From the NCBI RefSeq assembly GCF_018998565.1, contig NZ_JAHNZO010000006.1, forward strand, positions 186,001 through 250,000: a DNA stretch of 64,000 nucleotides. The letters run 5' to 3'. Positions within the stretch are counted from its first letter, which is position 1. The number at the start of each line of letters is the position of its first letter. The translations under genes and the position numbers were made by a program. Shown here piece after piece: positions 30,448 through 38,894 of this stretch. The notes below the pieces were generated by a model. The model was given only the letters and a program-made list of their open reading frames with translations. It searched no databases and had not been told where the DNA came from. Source of the stretch: Paenibacillus oleatilyticus. GTDB taxonomy: Bacteria; Bacillota; Bacilli; Paenibacillales; NBRC-103111.

Positions 30448-32391
30448 TTAATTTTTGTATATCACAAATGGAAATCCATTTACTTCATCATTTATACCTA
30501 ATTTATTTTTCAACTTTTTATTTAATCTTTCTCTTCTCAGCCCATATCCCTCTATCAATTCATTCAGGCTTTTCTTTATGTTCTTCTCATTCCTTGTCCT
30601 ACCCTTTACCATACCATCTGTTTTCTCCAAATTCTCTTTTACTAGTTCATCTAAAACTTCGCCTTCAGTAACCCATCCCTTATTTTCAATCATGTCTATA
30701 AACTTTTTCTTTATATATTCTGAAATTTCATCGCTCTTTTTAGATAAATCTAATTTACTTAGCATTGGATATACTTTATCAGCTTCTTCTTTTCCAATAC
30801 CTCTTGTAACCATCTCTCTTCCAAAACCAATCATTGACATGTTACTTCTTTTAAAATCATCTGCCTTTTTATTTGCTTTCGTCATCAATTGATCGTCATA
30901 TTCTGGTATGGAATAGTTATTTTGAAAATTTACATCTCTTCTTTTTTTTAACTTCTTTTCTCTTTCAATTACAGCTATTTGATATAACTCTTTTGGTAAA
31001 TCATTCATGTGTATTTTATTTATTAAGCCCAAAAAAGCAAATAAATCTACTCTCTTACTTATCTCCTTGATGTCACTGTTGATTTTCGTATACTCTAGGT
31101 CCCTGTAATCCTCCGCTATTACTTCAGATAGTTCCTTAGCCATTTGCGAAAGATACTTTTTCGAAGCAGAGAATATATTTTTTTCCACTTCTCTTAATGT
31201 ATTCGTTCCTATGTATTGTTTTGATAATAAATTCAACATAATCAATAAAGGAATATATCTCTTTATCCTTTTATACAGCTCTGGATGTTCATCCTTGAAC
31301 CATTCGCTTGAAAGCATATGTATGTTATGATCCATAATTTCTTTTTGCTGTTTTTGCCACTCAGATTCAACTATATTCACGTTGTAATGCTTGCATAAAT
31401 ACTTGAAGGTCTCTACCCTTCTCATCCCTGTTAAGCGTTCAGTAACCCTTACAATGTTCCCAGTGAAGCCACAAGAATCACTATGACACTTGTACATGTA
31501 ATTACCTGTCTTCTCGTCCCTAAAAATCGACGCTGAAGGCTGAGAATCATTATGGAAAATACAATGGAAGTTCATCTGTTGGTCCTTTACATACCCAGTC
31601 TTGGTTAAGTATGTTACCAAGTCTTGTTTATATAAATATTCGTATGCATCGTTTATGTGAGAGCATCTGTATCCCTCATTTGGGTAACTTTCATAGTCAA
31701 TTAACTTTAAAAAATCTCTTTGTTTAATTGGCTTTTTTTCAGAGGGGGGGTTTTTCCTACCAATTATATTATAAGTATTAATATATCCTTGGTAAGTAAA
31801 ACCCCTTGCACCACAAAACTCATCTTTGTTTATATAATTTTTCACTACAAGTTTATTATCATAATTAATTTCTATTATCTCATTACCACCAAAGAAGATT
31901 CTAGATCCATTAGAGCAACGTTTATCAGCCATTGGATATTTTTCAAGTAATGAATCCATCAATGCTTCTAAAGTATCATATTCTTTAATCACTTCATCCA
32001 ATACAAACACAACTCTTAATTTTGGGTGTACTTTTGTATGATTAAATGTTGTATAAATAAACGCAGCACTTTCTTTAAACTCTTCTTGTGCTTTTTCAAT
32101 AGTCATTTCAACTTTCTTATACTTTCTCTTTGTTTTTTTATCATAATATTCATTGTCAAAATCTAAACATATGACTTCTTGTGAAGCCCAACAATTATTT
32201 GAACAACGCAACTTTCCATTATTCTTTTTGCTGAGATTTGCGGCTACAAATGATCTCCCTTTTTTTAATGCATCAGCCAGTTCTTTCACATTAACATCTG
32301 CAAGATTTTGAACAATTCTACCACTAATCTTTTTGATTTCAGCGATTCTAGGTTTCTGTTTATATTCGATGTTGTCAATATGTAACTTCAT
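30448..32391 (-). CDS. Primase-polymerase-like protein with CHC2-type zinc finger (647 aa)
   Basis: N-terminal half resembles archaeo-eukaryotic-type primases of phages and plasmids: VICLDFDN (D77, D79 metal ligands), FIYTTFNHTKVHPKLRVVFVLD (His 118 region) and SRIFFGG (R164). Then FHCIFHNDSQPSASIF ... YKCHSDSCGFTG (C277, H280, C302, C307), a DnaG-style zinc finger used to read single-stranded template. The C-terminal 320 residues are helical, without helicase motifs. Start ATG overlaps the stop of the upstream recombinase-fold gene (ATGA), so both are translationally coupled. Likely makes primers for phage replication. Confidence 0.75.
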   Translation of the reverse strand: MKLHIDNIEYKQKPRIAEIKKISGRIVQNLADVNVKELADALKKGRSFVAANLSKKNNGKLRCSNNCWASQEVICLDFDNEYYDKKTKRKYKKVEMTIEKAQEEFKESAAFIYTTFNHTKVHPKLRVVFVLDEVIKEYDTLEALMDSLLEKYPMADKRCSNGSRIFFGGNEIIEINYDNKLVVKNYINKDEFCGARGFTYQGYINTYNIIGRKNPPSEKKPIKQRDFLKLIDYESYPNEGYRCSHINDAYEYLYKQDLVTYLTKTGYVKDQQMNFHCIFHNDSQPSASIFRDEKTGNYMYKCHSDSCGFTGNIVRVTERLTGMRRVETFKYLCKHYNVNIVESEWQKQQKEIMDHNIHMLSSEWFKDEHPELYKRIKRYIPLLIMLNLLSKQYIGTNTLREVEKNIFSASKKYLSQMAKELSEVIAEDYRDLEYTKINSDIKEISKRVDLFAFLGLINKIHMNDLPKELYQIAVIEREKKLKKRRDVNFQNNYSIPEYDDQLMTKANKKADDFKRSNMSMIGFGREMVTRGIGKEEADKVYPMLSKLDLSKKSDEISEYIKKKFIDMIENKGWVTEGEVLDELVKENLEKTDGMVKGRTRNEKNIKKSLNELIEGYGLRRERLNKKLKNKLGINDEVNGFPFVIYKN

Positions 32392-33428
32392 TCAAATCTC
32401 CTTTTTTGAATTCTATAAGCCAACTGCTGATACACTCCATAATTGATCTCTTTAATCATGCACAACAACTCTTCCTTTCCCACTGAATCAAAGACACTTT
32501 CATCAATAGTTTTCATCATGAGAATACCAGCTCGTGAAGCGTAATCATCTTCAGCTTCTGTATAATCCTCAAGAAGAACTTGTGCAGAATTATGGCCTCC
32601 TTGGTCTTTTGCTCTTCTAAGGTTTCCAGTAGTCCTCATTTCGTATTTAATTGCCGCTTTCCTTAATGAGTGAAAGCGAAGTTTACGAATAGGATTTAGA
32701 CCCAATCGCTCATTCAATCGAATGATACTCTTTTCAACTTTGTCAGGTTTAAGGTTTGGAAACAGTTTATCACTTCCTGTTCTGTTTCTTATTAAGAATA
32801 ATTTATCAAACAAATCCTGCTCAAAAGGTCTAGTTGCTTCCTGATCTCCTTTATCAATTGTATTGACAAGATATAGTCCACTCTCTTCATGTTTTATAAT
32901 ATTCAACCACTCTAATCCAAGGAGAGCATTCAGTCTTAATGATGTGGTTGCAGCCAAAAGAATCAATGTTGAAAGTTCTTCACCATCACGTTCTTTTAAT
33001 GCTTCAGTTGCAAGCCTCTTAACTTCAACTGGTGAATAAAATCCGTATCCCTTAGTCTTTTTCTTCAGAGTTGAAGTCTCGAAAATCATATGGTCAACAT
33101 CATATCCATTAATGCGAAGAAATTTGTACAATGATCTTATGCCATAAATTTTTCTTCTAATTGAGGAGTCACTGTTTCTTTCTTTTAGATACTGCTTATA
33201 TTTTTCAACATGCTTATTCAACAACCTTGTCCTCTTTCCATTCTCATTAATGGTCTCAATTTCTGTTTTGCTAATCTCATCAATTCTCCTCCCATGCATA
33301 AAATAGAAAAATTCATTTGCATCGCGCAAGTATTCTGTTCTTGACTTACCTTTGTATTTATTTGCCCAAATCATAATATCAGTTTGTGTAGAGTCAATAT
33401 TTAAACTTTGGACAGTTGCAGCTTGCAA
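32388..33428 (-). CDS. Tyrosine-recombinase-fold protein, integrase or MrpR/YopP-type (346 aa)
   Basis: Core-binding domain (about 15-120) then a catalytic-type domain: TSLRLNALLGLEW (Arg, though the usual Glu after it is Ala), K in IDKGDQ, FHSLRKAA (H..R), QGGHNSA (His) and LEDYTEAEDDY (Tyr). From the TTG start these are about R165, K193, H253, R256, H279 and Y289. SPbeta has an integrase-like YopP and a master repressor MrpR (YopR) with the same fold that has lost recombination. The location, back to back with the YonO unit and under a promoter with a palindrome, would suit a repressor; the near-complete active site would suit a recombinase. Undecided. TTG start is 8 bases from AAAGGAG. Confidence 0.7.
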   Translation of the reverse strand: MQAATVQSLNIDSTQTDIMIWANKYKGKSRTEYLRDANEFFYFMHGRRIDEISKTEIETINENGKRTRLLNKHVEKYKQYLKERNSDSSIRRKIYGIRSLYKFLRINGYDVDHMIFETSTLKKKTKGYGFYSPVEVKRLATEALKERDGEELSTLILLAATTSLRLNALLGLEWLNIIKHEESGLYLVNTIDKGDQEATRPFEQDLFDKLFLIRNRTGSDKLFPNLKPDKVEKSIIRLNERLGLNPIRKLRFHSLRKAAIKYEMRTTGNLRRAKDQGGHNSAQVLLEDYTEAEDDYASRAGILMMKTIDESVFDSVGKEELLCMIKEINYGVYQQLAYRIQKRRFE

Positions 33429-33466
33429 ATCTATCACTCCTTTATTTTCCAAACCAAGTTAATTTG

Positions 33467-33495
33467 ATGATAAACTTCAATCTTTCGATTGTCAA
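33467..33495 (-). promoter_or_regulatory. Leftward promoter of the recombinase-primase unit
   Basis: TTGACA, 17 bases, TATCAT on the minus strand; CAATCTTTCGATTG (33478-33491) is an inverted repeat within the promoter, a likely operator. Confidence 0.65.
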
Positions 33496-33584
33496 CAATA
33501 CGTTTTTTATATATTAAACTATCAAGTCTATATTTGCTGCACTTGTACCCTATTTTCTCATGAGAGTGGGTCAATCGGAATATA

Positions 33585-33613
33585 TTGACATTATGCATTA
33601 TTTACTTTAAGAT
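33585..33613 (+). promoter_or_regulatory. Rightward host-type promoter for the YonO unit
   Basis: TTGACA, 17 bases, TAAGAT. Host RNA polymerase would transcribe the phage polymerase gene from here. Confidence 0.65.
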
Positions 33614-33670
33614 AAAATATATCAAATCGACGTGATTTGTAGGTTCAAAAATAATGAGGAGGTTATATTC

Positions 33671-33847
33671 ATGATTGAACACAATGACAATGATCTTGAA
33701 ATTGAAGAAGAAGATGATGCTAATGTTTCTTGTGATGATTAGTTATCTGCCTACTATTCAAGAGAAGAGAACGAACTTTCATCTGCTTATGGTTTAGAAT
33801 ATACTATCGATGATGGTCATTGTGTACCCATAGATTGTAAAAAATGA
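33671..33847 (+). pseudogene. Small acidic gene upstream of yonO, broken by an in-frame TAG
   Basis: ATG with GAGGAGG upstream gives 23 acidic residues (DNDLEIEEEDDANVSCDD), TAG at 33740-33742, then 34 more codons in the same frame (LSAYYSREENELSSAYGLEY ... VPIDCKK) and TGA at 33845. One change (for example CAG to TAG) would explain it. Function unknown; position matches the small gene before yonO in SPbeta-like phages. Confidence 0.55.
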
Positions 33848-33887
33848 AATACGATAAAATTCTAAAATGGGGGAATCTGATAAGAGA

Positions 33888-36485
33888 ATGGCAATTGAAT
33901 TAAAAAAATCTGTGTATATTCTGTCAATTGAAGCCAGCGACATTTATTCTCATATGTTCAGGAATAAGGATCTCAAATTAGAATACATCGGAATGATACC
34001 AAGCAGTTTAGAATTGAACAAACTTATTAGTATTGGTTTTAAAACTCATAAGGCTAAAACAAGTGATAAAATTTTATCAGATGATATTATCAATTTGAAA
34101 TTTAAACAAAAGGTAAAATCAAAAGAAGAGTTATTAAAAGACATCGATAAGAAAATTAATGAGCAAATAACAAACAAAGAAAATGCAAATTATCCGAAAA
34201 TAATCGAATACAAAGACAAATTAATTGAATTCAAATCTGCACTTGAAAAAGAAACTGAAGATGGAATTTGGAATGAAGTCAGTAATGAGGATTTAAGAAA
34301 GTACTTATACATAAATGGTTTCTTATTAAACGGTCATAAATATGTAGTTTACAAAAGAAGCTCATCAAAATCTCGGGTTGGGCAATGTTTATTTATTAAA
34401 GAGTCATTTTATGATGAAATGATAAAGTGGAGTCGAATGGATCTGCCTTTTGAAGTTGCTAAAATAGATTATCCGTCTCTTCTGGCCTACGAGAGCTTGG
34501 TAGGATCATCCTTGGAGAGTTTGATTCGAATTGATCCGAAAAATATACTTATTGTAAATGACGTTGTGAGTCGATTTAAACAAATCTGCAACGTTGTAAG
34601 AACAGGTGAAAATGGCTATTTGGACAGTTTTGAGGAAGAGACGGAAATTAGCAATAGTTTGTTTGATGGTGAGTCTTTGTTAGATAGTAGTTACTTTAAA
34701 GATGGTAAATCTATGAAGTTATTACGGAATCACATGTTTAAAACAGCAGCTTTTAACTGCAATGTGCAATTATTTTTAAGAAACCAGTGCCCAAAAGAAA
34801 TATGCTATGAGTACTGGAAAGTAAAGAACATGTTTGGGCAAGAAATATTGGCGAAAGACGTTCACTTAATCATTACTCCAAGTAGTTTAAAAGCCTTAAA
34901 ATTTAGTCATGTTCTTGGGACTGAATTAGACATGTGGGAATATTGGAAAAAGATTGTTTCAAAAGATAACCACATATTTGGAGTTTGTAAAAGTGAAAAA
35001 CAGTCAAAGCATGGCTCGGACGAAAATGGAAATACACTTCAACAAATGAGTTATCAGATGATAAATTCATTACCCATACATAAAGATGATGTATATGAGT
35101 TAACATCTTATGAACGAGATTATGTAGAAAAACTTAAAAATAACGATGATTTTTTTATTCAACATATCAAAAAAAACATAAATGTAATCAATAGCAATGA
35201 GATGTTTACAAACTTATTCGAAAGAAACAGGGACATTGTACATACAAAATTGTTCAGAAAATATCGAGCAGATGAAATTAGTGGGCACATAAAAAAAGTA
35301 AAAAAGGGAAAAGTTCGAATACAAAAATCAGATTACTTGGTTATGTTGGGAAATCCTGTAGAGTTTCTTCAACATGCAGTAGGCAAACTTAATCTATTAA
35401 TGCCTACTCTTAAGGGGAACGAAGTACATACGACTTTATTTGATTTTGGTGAAGAACTTATAGGCTTCCGCAATCCTCATACATCTCCAAGTAATGTTTT
35501 AATTGTTGCGAATACATACAATAAGGACATCACGACTTACTTTAATCTCACAGATAATATTGTTTGCGTGAATGCTATTGAATTTCCTCTCCAAGATATT
35601 CTTTCTGGTTGCGATTATGATTCAGATACAATTTTAATAAGTAACAATGAAAATTTATTGTCATATGGTAAAAGAGTGTTTGGAAATTATCGTGTTTGCA
35701 TTAACGAGGTGGCAAGTAGCAAGAAACAGTATCAATTGTCTAAGAAAGATATGGCTGAAATTGATAACCAACTATCAAAGAGTCAAAGACAGATTGGTGA
35801 GGTAGTTAATTTAGGTCAACTATGTATGAGTACATATTGGGATTCTCTTACAAGTGGAAAGCTAGAGGAGATCCAGCAAAGAGAATTATTAAAAAAGATT
35901 GATGTTATGACAGTTTTAAGTGGAATTTGTATTGATCTTGCTAAAAAAATGTTTGACATTAACATTAAATCAGAAATAGATTTTGTTAAAAAAACCAAAC
36001 AATTAAAAACTGATAAACCATTGTTTTGGATATACGTGAGCAAAAATAAAGATGTGAAAACAACTAAATATAATTGTCCAATGGATTGCCTTGACGATAT
36101 CATGTCAAACTTGAAAAATGCTATTCATAGAAAAAATATAAATCTAAAAGAACTACTGGTAAAAGGAAAGATAAAGGATGGTGATAGAAAACAAATAGAG
36201 AAAATCACTAAATACGTAGAAGAAATGTGTAAAAAAATTAATGCTGTTTATGCTGGCAGCCTTGAAAAAGAAGAAAAAGAAGTCTTTGTTGATTCTGTAG
36301 TAAACTATTATAGGTTTTATATAGAAAAATTAAAAATTAGTCCAAGTACTATGTGTGCAATTTTATTAAAAATATCGGATCATAAAAATGATAAAATTGC
36401 TATAAGAATGATGAGTATACTACATAAAACAAACCCTGAGAAATTTATTAACACATTTAAAACAAAAAACTCCACACTTTTATAG
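33888..36485 (+). CDS. yonO: YonO-like single-subunit DNA-dependent RNA polymerase
   Basis: About 865 residues, the size of SPbeta YonO, with the catalytic DxDxD triad CDYDSDTI (D576, D578, D580 from this start; metal ligands) of the double-psi-barrel polymerases related to the beta' subunit and to fungal QDE-1. The second barrel region lies upstream (KSDYLVMLGNPVEFLQ, FGEELIGFRNPHTSPSN). YonO is known to transcribe SPbeta late genes without host sigma factors. Everything downstream is rightward morphogenesis, consistent with that role. Start: ATG 33888 after GGGGGA (13 bases) is preferred; ATG 33867 has no site. Confidence 0.93.
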   Translation: MAIELKKSVYILSIEASDIYSHMFRNKDLKLEYIGMIPSSLELNKLISIGFKTHKAKTSDKILSDDIINLKFKQKVKSKEELLKDIDKKINEQITNKENANYPKIIEYKDKLIEFKSALEKETEDGIWNEVSNEDLRKYLYINGFLLNGHKYVVYKRSSSKSRVGQCLFIKESFYDEMIKWSRMDLPFEVAKIDYPSLLAYESLVGSSLESLIRIDPKNILIVNDVVSRFKQICNVVRTGENGYLDSFEEETEISNSLFDGESLLDSSYFKDGKSMKLLRNHMFKTAAFNCNVQLFLRNQCPKEICYEYWKVKNMFGQEILAKDVHLIITPSSLKALKFSHVLGTELDMWEYWKKIVSKDNHIFGVCKSEKQSKHGSDENGNTLQQMSYQMINSLPIHKDDVYELTSYERDYVEKLKNNDDFFIQHIKKNINVINSNEMFTNLFERNRDIVHTKLFRKYRADEISGHIKKVKKGKVRIQKSDYLVMLGNPVEFLQHAVGKLNLLMPTLKGNEVHTTLFDFGEELIGFRNPHTSPSNVLIVANTYNKDITTYFNLTDNIVCVNAIEFPLQDILSGCDYDSDTILISNNENLLSYGKRVFGNYRVCINEVASSKKQYQLSKKDMAEIDNQLSKSQRQIGEVVNLGQLCMSTYWDSLTSGKLEEIQQRELLKKIDVMTVLSGICIDLAKKMFDINIKSEIDFVKKTKQLKTDKPLFWIYVSKNKDVKTTKYNCPMDCLDDIMSNLKNAIHRKNINLKELLVKGKIKDGDRKQIEKITKYVEEMCKKINAVYAGSLEKEEKEVFVDSVVNYYRFYIEKLKISPSTMCAILLKISDHKNDKIAIRMMSILHKTNPEKFINTFKTKNSTLL

Positions 36486-36550
36486 ATTAAATATGCAATT
36501 TTCCTATATATAATAAGGGTTTTTAAGAGCAGCAAATTATCTTCATATGG

Positions 36551-36625
36551 AAAGGGTGGTTGAGTACAGAGGTACCGTAATTGTCCTACGAAAGGCTATA
36601 GGCCAAGTAGTAGCAACTACCTTTT
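36551..36625 (+). ncRNA. Structured three-way-junction RNA before the HU gene
   Basis: A 12-bp closing stem (AAAGGGTGGTTG at 36551-36562 with CAACTACCTTTT at 36614-36625, two G-U pairs) encloses hairpin 1 (GTAC-agag-GTAC, 36564-36575) and a compound hairpin 2 (CTAC at 36586-36589 with GTAG at 36607-36610, holding GGC-tatag-GCC). Lies 58 bases before the HU start. It does not match a riboswitch or ribozyme class I can name. Could control HU or act as an RNA processing site. Confidence 0.5.
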
Positions 36626-36683
36626 CAAATTGATACAATCTAAATCTGCAAAATACAATACATATTTAAAGGGGAGTTAAAAA

Positions 36684-37004
36684 ATGAACAAGCAAGAACT
36701 AGTTAACCGAGTAGTTGAAAAAACAGGACTGACCAAGAAAGACGCAACCTCTGTTGTGGAAGCTGTATTTACAACAATCAATGAAACTCTTGTTACAGGT
36801 GAAGAAGTATCTATCACAGGCCACGGTAAATATGCAGTACGTGAACGTGCGGCTCGTACAGGTGTAAATCCACTTTTACTCAAGGAGCTAAAAGAAAAAG
36901 GTGTTGACCCTGAAACTGCAAAAGCACAAGCAAGCATCCAAATTGAAGCATCTAAAACCGTTAGTTGGAAACCAGCAAAAGCGGTAAAAGAAATGTTTAA
37001 ATAA
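36684..37004 (+). CDS. yonN: HU-family DNA-binding protein (106 aa)
   Basis: MNKQELVNRVVEKTGLTKKDATSVVEAVFTTI and GHGKYAVRERAARTGVNP are the standard HU body and DNA-binding arm. Before the C-terminal KTVSWKPAKAVKEMF there is an extra stretch (LLKELKEKGVDPETAKAQAS) where typical HU has only a few residues, making it longer than the usual 90. SPbeta encodes an HU (YonN/HupN) at this place. ATG with AAGGGGAG. Bends and compacts phage DNA, or aids YonO transcription (inference). Confidence 0.9.
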   Translation: MNKQELVNRVVEKTGLTKKDATSVVEAVFTTINETLVTGEEVSITGHGKYAVRERAARTGVNPLLLKELKEKGVDPETAKAQASIQIEASKTVSWKPAKAVKEMFK

Positions 37005-37034
37005 TTTGAGTACGATTATGTACACGTAATACAC

Positions 37035-37066
37035 AAGGGGGCAGTTGTTTCGACTGCTCCTTTGAA
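37035..37066 (+). terminator. Terminator after the HU gene
   Basis: AAGGGGGCAGT/ACTGCTCCTT stem followed by TTGAATTTT. Confidence 0.75.
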
Positions 37067-37123
37067 TTTTATAAAAAATTATACATATTTATTATTATAT
37101 ATAAAATATGAAGGAAGTGTTTT

Positions 37124-37324
37124 ATGGCTGAGCTAACAAAATCATATGCTGCGAAGGGCGTTCTTTCTACATTAGAATGTACTCTCACCGAGGTAACAAA
37201 AAAAGGCACATTTACACACGACTTTGGAGCAGCACTTCGAGAATTCGAAGGACAGGATATTACTTTATCTATCACTTTGAAAGAAAAGGTAACACCAATT
37301 GACTCCGAAAGCACTGGAGATTAA
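37124..37324 (+). CDS. yonK: YonK-like protein (66 aa)
   Basis: The stretch KGTFTHDFGAALREFEGQDITLSITLKEKVTPI follows SPbeta YonK (a small protein of known fold but unknown role) in pattern: T.DF...L.EF.G..+++++KE...P+. N-terminal half also shares the V...T.EVT+.+ strand. ATG with GAAGGAAGTG. Two bases before the next gene. Confidence 0.75.
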   Translation: MAELTKSYAAKGVLSTLECTLTEVTKKGTFTHDFGAALREFEGQDITLSITLKEKVTPIDSESTGD

Positions 37325-37326
37325 AC

Positions 37327-38637
37327 ATGAATGATCAACTTCTTCAACTTGGTATTAAGAAACGAAACAAAGAAATCTCAATGAGTTGGCAGGAGATTGC
37401 CGATAAACACAGCGATGGTCTTTTCATAAATGGAGAAACATTTCGCTGCTGGGTAAAGGATCAACTTCGAAAAAAAGGTGAATTGAAACCCCTCCTTCCC
37501 ACAAAAAATGATACAGTATCCCAAGGTAATAAGTTATTGGAACCATATGGTACGAAGTTAGAAATACATAAGGATGGAACTCAATCCAGTGATAAACTGC
37601 TTGAATTGTCCTCTGAGCAATCAAAAGATGTAAACTATCTTCTCAACGCACATGGATATGATACTAATTGCTGGGAACTAATTTCAGCTAAAAATAGCAT
37701 TTGGAATGTACATAACAACCAAGGCGGAGTAAAAACACTCTATTCAAGCAGAATATCAGTCAAACCTATTTCAAATGGCATATCTGAGGAGCAAATAAAA
37801 GAATTTCTATTCAGTTTAAGCAAACAATATCAAAGTCCTGTTCATACCCCTACAAACTATAGCTATGATGGGAAAATGCTCGAACTAAATATTGCTGACT
37901 TACATCTTGGTAAACTCTGCTGGAACGGCGATTCTGGAGACACATACAATTATGAAATTGCAAAGGAAAGGTTCTTTTATATTATAAATGATGTTTTGAC
38001 ACGTACAAAGCATTACAAATTGAATAAGATACTTTTCATTTGGAGCAATGATTTCTTTCATTATGACTCTACAAACGTTACAACAACTGCTGGCACAAGA
38101 CAAGACAGTGATTTAAGATGGCAGCAAATGTTTAAAATAGGTGCTGAATTACTTGTCAAGGCCATTGATCTATGTAGCCAATTTGCTCCTGTTGAGACAA
38201 TGTATATAGGTTCAAATCATGATAAAATGGCAAGTTATTATGTAACAGAATACCTCTATGCTTGGTATCGAAATAATCCAAATGTTTCCGTAAGTAATGA
38301 TCCAAAATCACGAAAATACATCGAATTTGGCAAGTGTCTGATCGGTTTTAGTCACGGTCATGCCGAAGGTAAAAGAGCTGGTAAGTTAATGTCGATTGAG
38401 GCAAGAGAAGCTTGGGGAAGAACGTTGTACCATGAATTTCATGCTGGACACTTTCATTCAGAAAAAGCCGTGATTGAAGAAAACGGAGTCATTGTTAGAT
38501 ACGTAAGTTCCCCTACTGGAACAGATAATTGGCATTTTGATTCTGGCTATGTCGGTGCTATCCAAAAGTCAATGAGTTTTGTTTGGGACAAGGAATTTGG
38601 TCTAACCGATATTCTAAATACAACCATAGTACGCTAA
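37327..38637 (+). CDS. yonJ: Metallophosphoesterase with N-terminal HTH-like part (YonJ type)
   Basis: Residues 1-55 resemble a resolvase-type HTH (MSWQEIADKHSDGLFINGETFRCWVKD). From about 185 a calcineurin-like phosphoesterase: IADLHLG (D191, H193), SNDFFHYDS, GSNHDK (N297, H298, D299), GFSHGHAEG (H343, H345) and HAGHFHSEK (H375, H377), the full two-metal set. Phage enzymes of this type are nucleases or nucleotide phosphodiesterases, often found near terminase. GGAG before ATG; coupled to yonK. Confidence 0.85.
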   Translation: MNDQLLQLGIKKRNKEISMSWQEIADKHSDGLFINGETFRCWVKDQLRKKGELKPLLPTKNDTVSQGNKLLEPYGTKLEIHKDGTQSSDKLLELSSEQSKDVNYLLNAHGYDTNCWELISAKNSIWNVHNNQGGVKTLYSSRISVKPISNGISEEQIKEFLFSLSKQYQSPVHTPTNYSYDGKMLELNIADLHLGKLCWNGDSGDTYNYEIAKERFFYIINDVLTRTKHYKLNKILFIWSNDFFHYDSTNVTTTAGTRQDSDLRWQQMFKIGAELLVKAIDLCSQFAPVETMYIGSNHDKMASYYVTEYLYAWYRNNPNVSVSNDPKSRKYIEFGKCLIGFSHGHAEGKRAGKLMSIEAREAWGRTLYHEFHAGHFHSEKAVIEENGVIVRYVSSPTGTDNWHFDSGYVGAIQKSMSFVWDKEFGLTDILNTTIVR

Positions 38638-38653
38638 TATTTTACCCCTCCCC

Positions 38654-38677
38654 CACTCTATCCAAAGAGTGTTTTTG
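38654..38677 (+). terminator. Terminator
   Basis: CACTCT/AGAGTG stem and five T. Confidence 0.8.
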
Positions 38678-38703
38678 TGTTTGATAATGAAAGGTGAATT
38701 GAT

Positions 38704-38814
38704 ATGTTATATGCAATAAAAGTGGAGAAAACGGTGATCGTTGACCAATTTTATAGTGTCGTAAAGGTTGAGGATGAACTTGAAATTATTCGAGAGATTC
38801 TATCTAGGCGATAA
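38704..38814 (+). CDS. Mini-protein between terminators (36 aa)
   Basis: ATG with AAAGGTG upstream; LYAIKVEKTVIVDQFYSVVKV, then an acidic helix. The only rightward gene whose stop codon overlaps the AU hairpin element. Not recognised. Confidence 0.5.
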   Translation: MLYAIKVEKTVIVDQFYSVVKVEDELEIIREILSRR

Positions 38815-38828
38815 AACTCTCATTTTAT
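38811..38828 (+). repeat. AU hairpin element
   Basis: Perfect ATAAAA/TTTTAT arms, loop CTCTCA, beginning within the stop codon of the mini-gene. Confidence 0.6.
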
Positions 38829-38853
38829 TCGATTATAAACTTATAAACTAGAC

Positions 38854-38881
38854 AGACTCACCTCTTTTGGTGGGTCTTTTT
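38854..38881 (+). terminator. Terminator before the packaging genes
   Basis: AGACTCACC/GGTGGGTCT stem then TTTTT. Confidence 0.85.
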
Positions 38882-38894
38882 GGTTTGCAAGTTT

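Noticed and set aside
30455-31070. Several rightward frames opposite the primase
   Set aside because: Phe/Ser/Leu-rich antisense shadows of a Lys/Glu-rich gene.
32388-33428. Confident naming of this gene as the integrase
   Set aside because: The conserved Glu after the catalytic Arg is replaced and the SPbeta repressor MrpR has the same fold, so the role is left open.
3138-33847. Stop-codon reassignment or programmed readthrough as explanation for interrupted genes
   Set aside because: TGA, TAA and TAG are all involved, two lesions are frameshifts, and the same stops end many intact genes; decay or sequence errors are simpler.
36572-36590. Similarity of GGTACCGTAATTGTCC to the purine riboswitch core
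   Set aside because: The surrounding pairing does not reproduce the purine three-way junction and conserved loop residues are missing.
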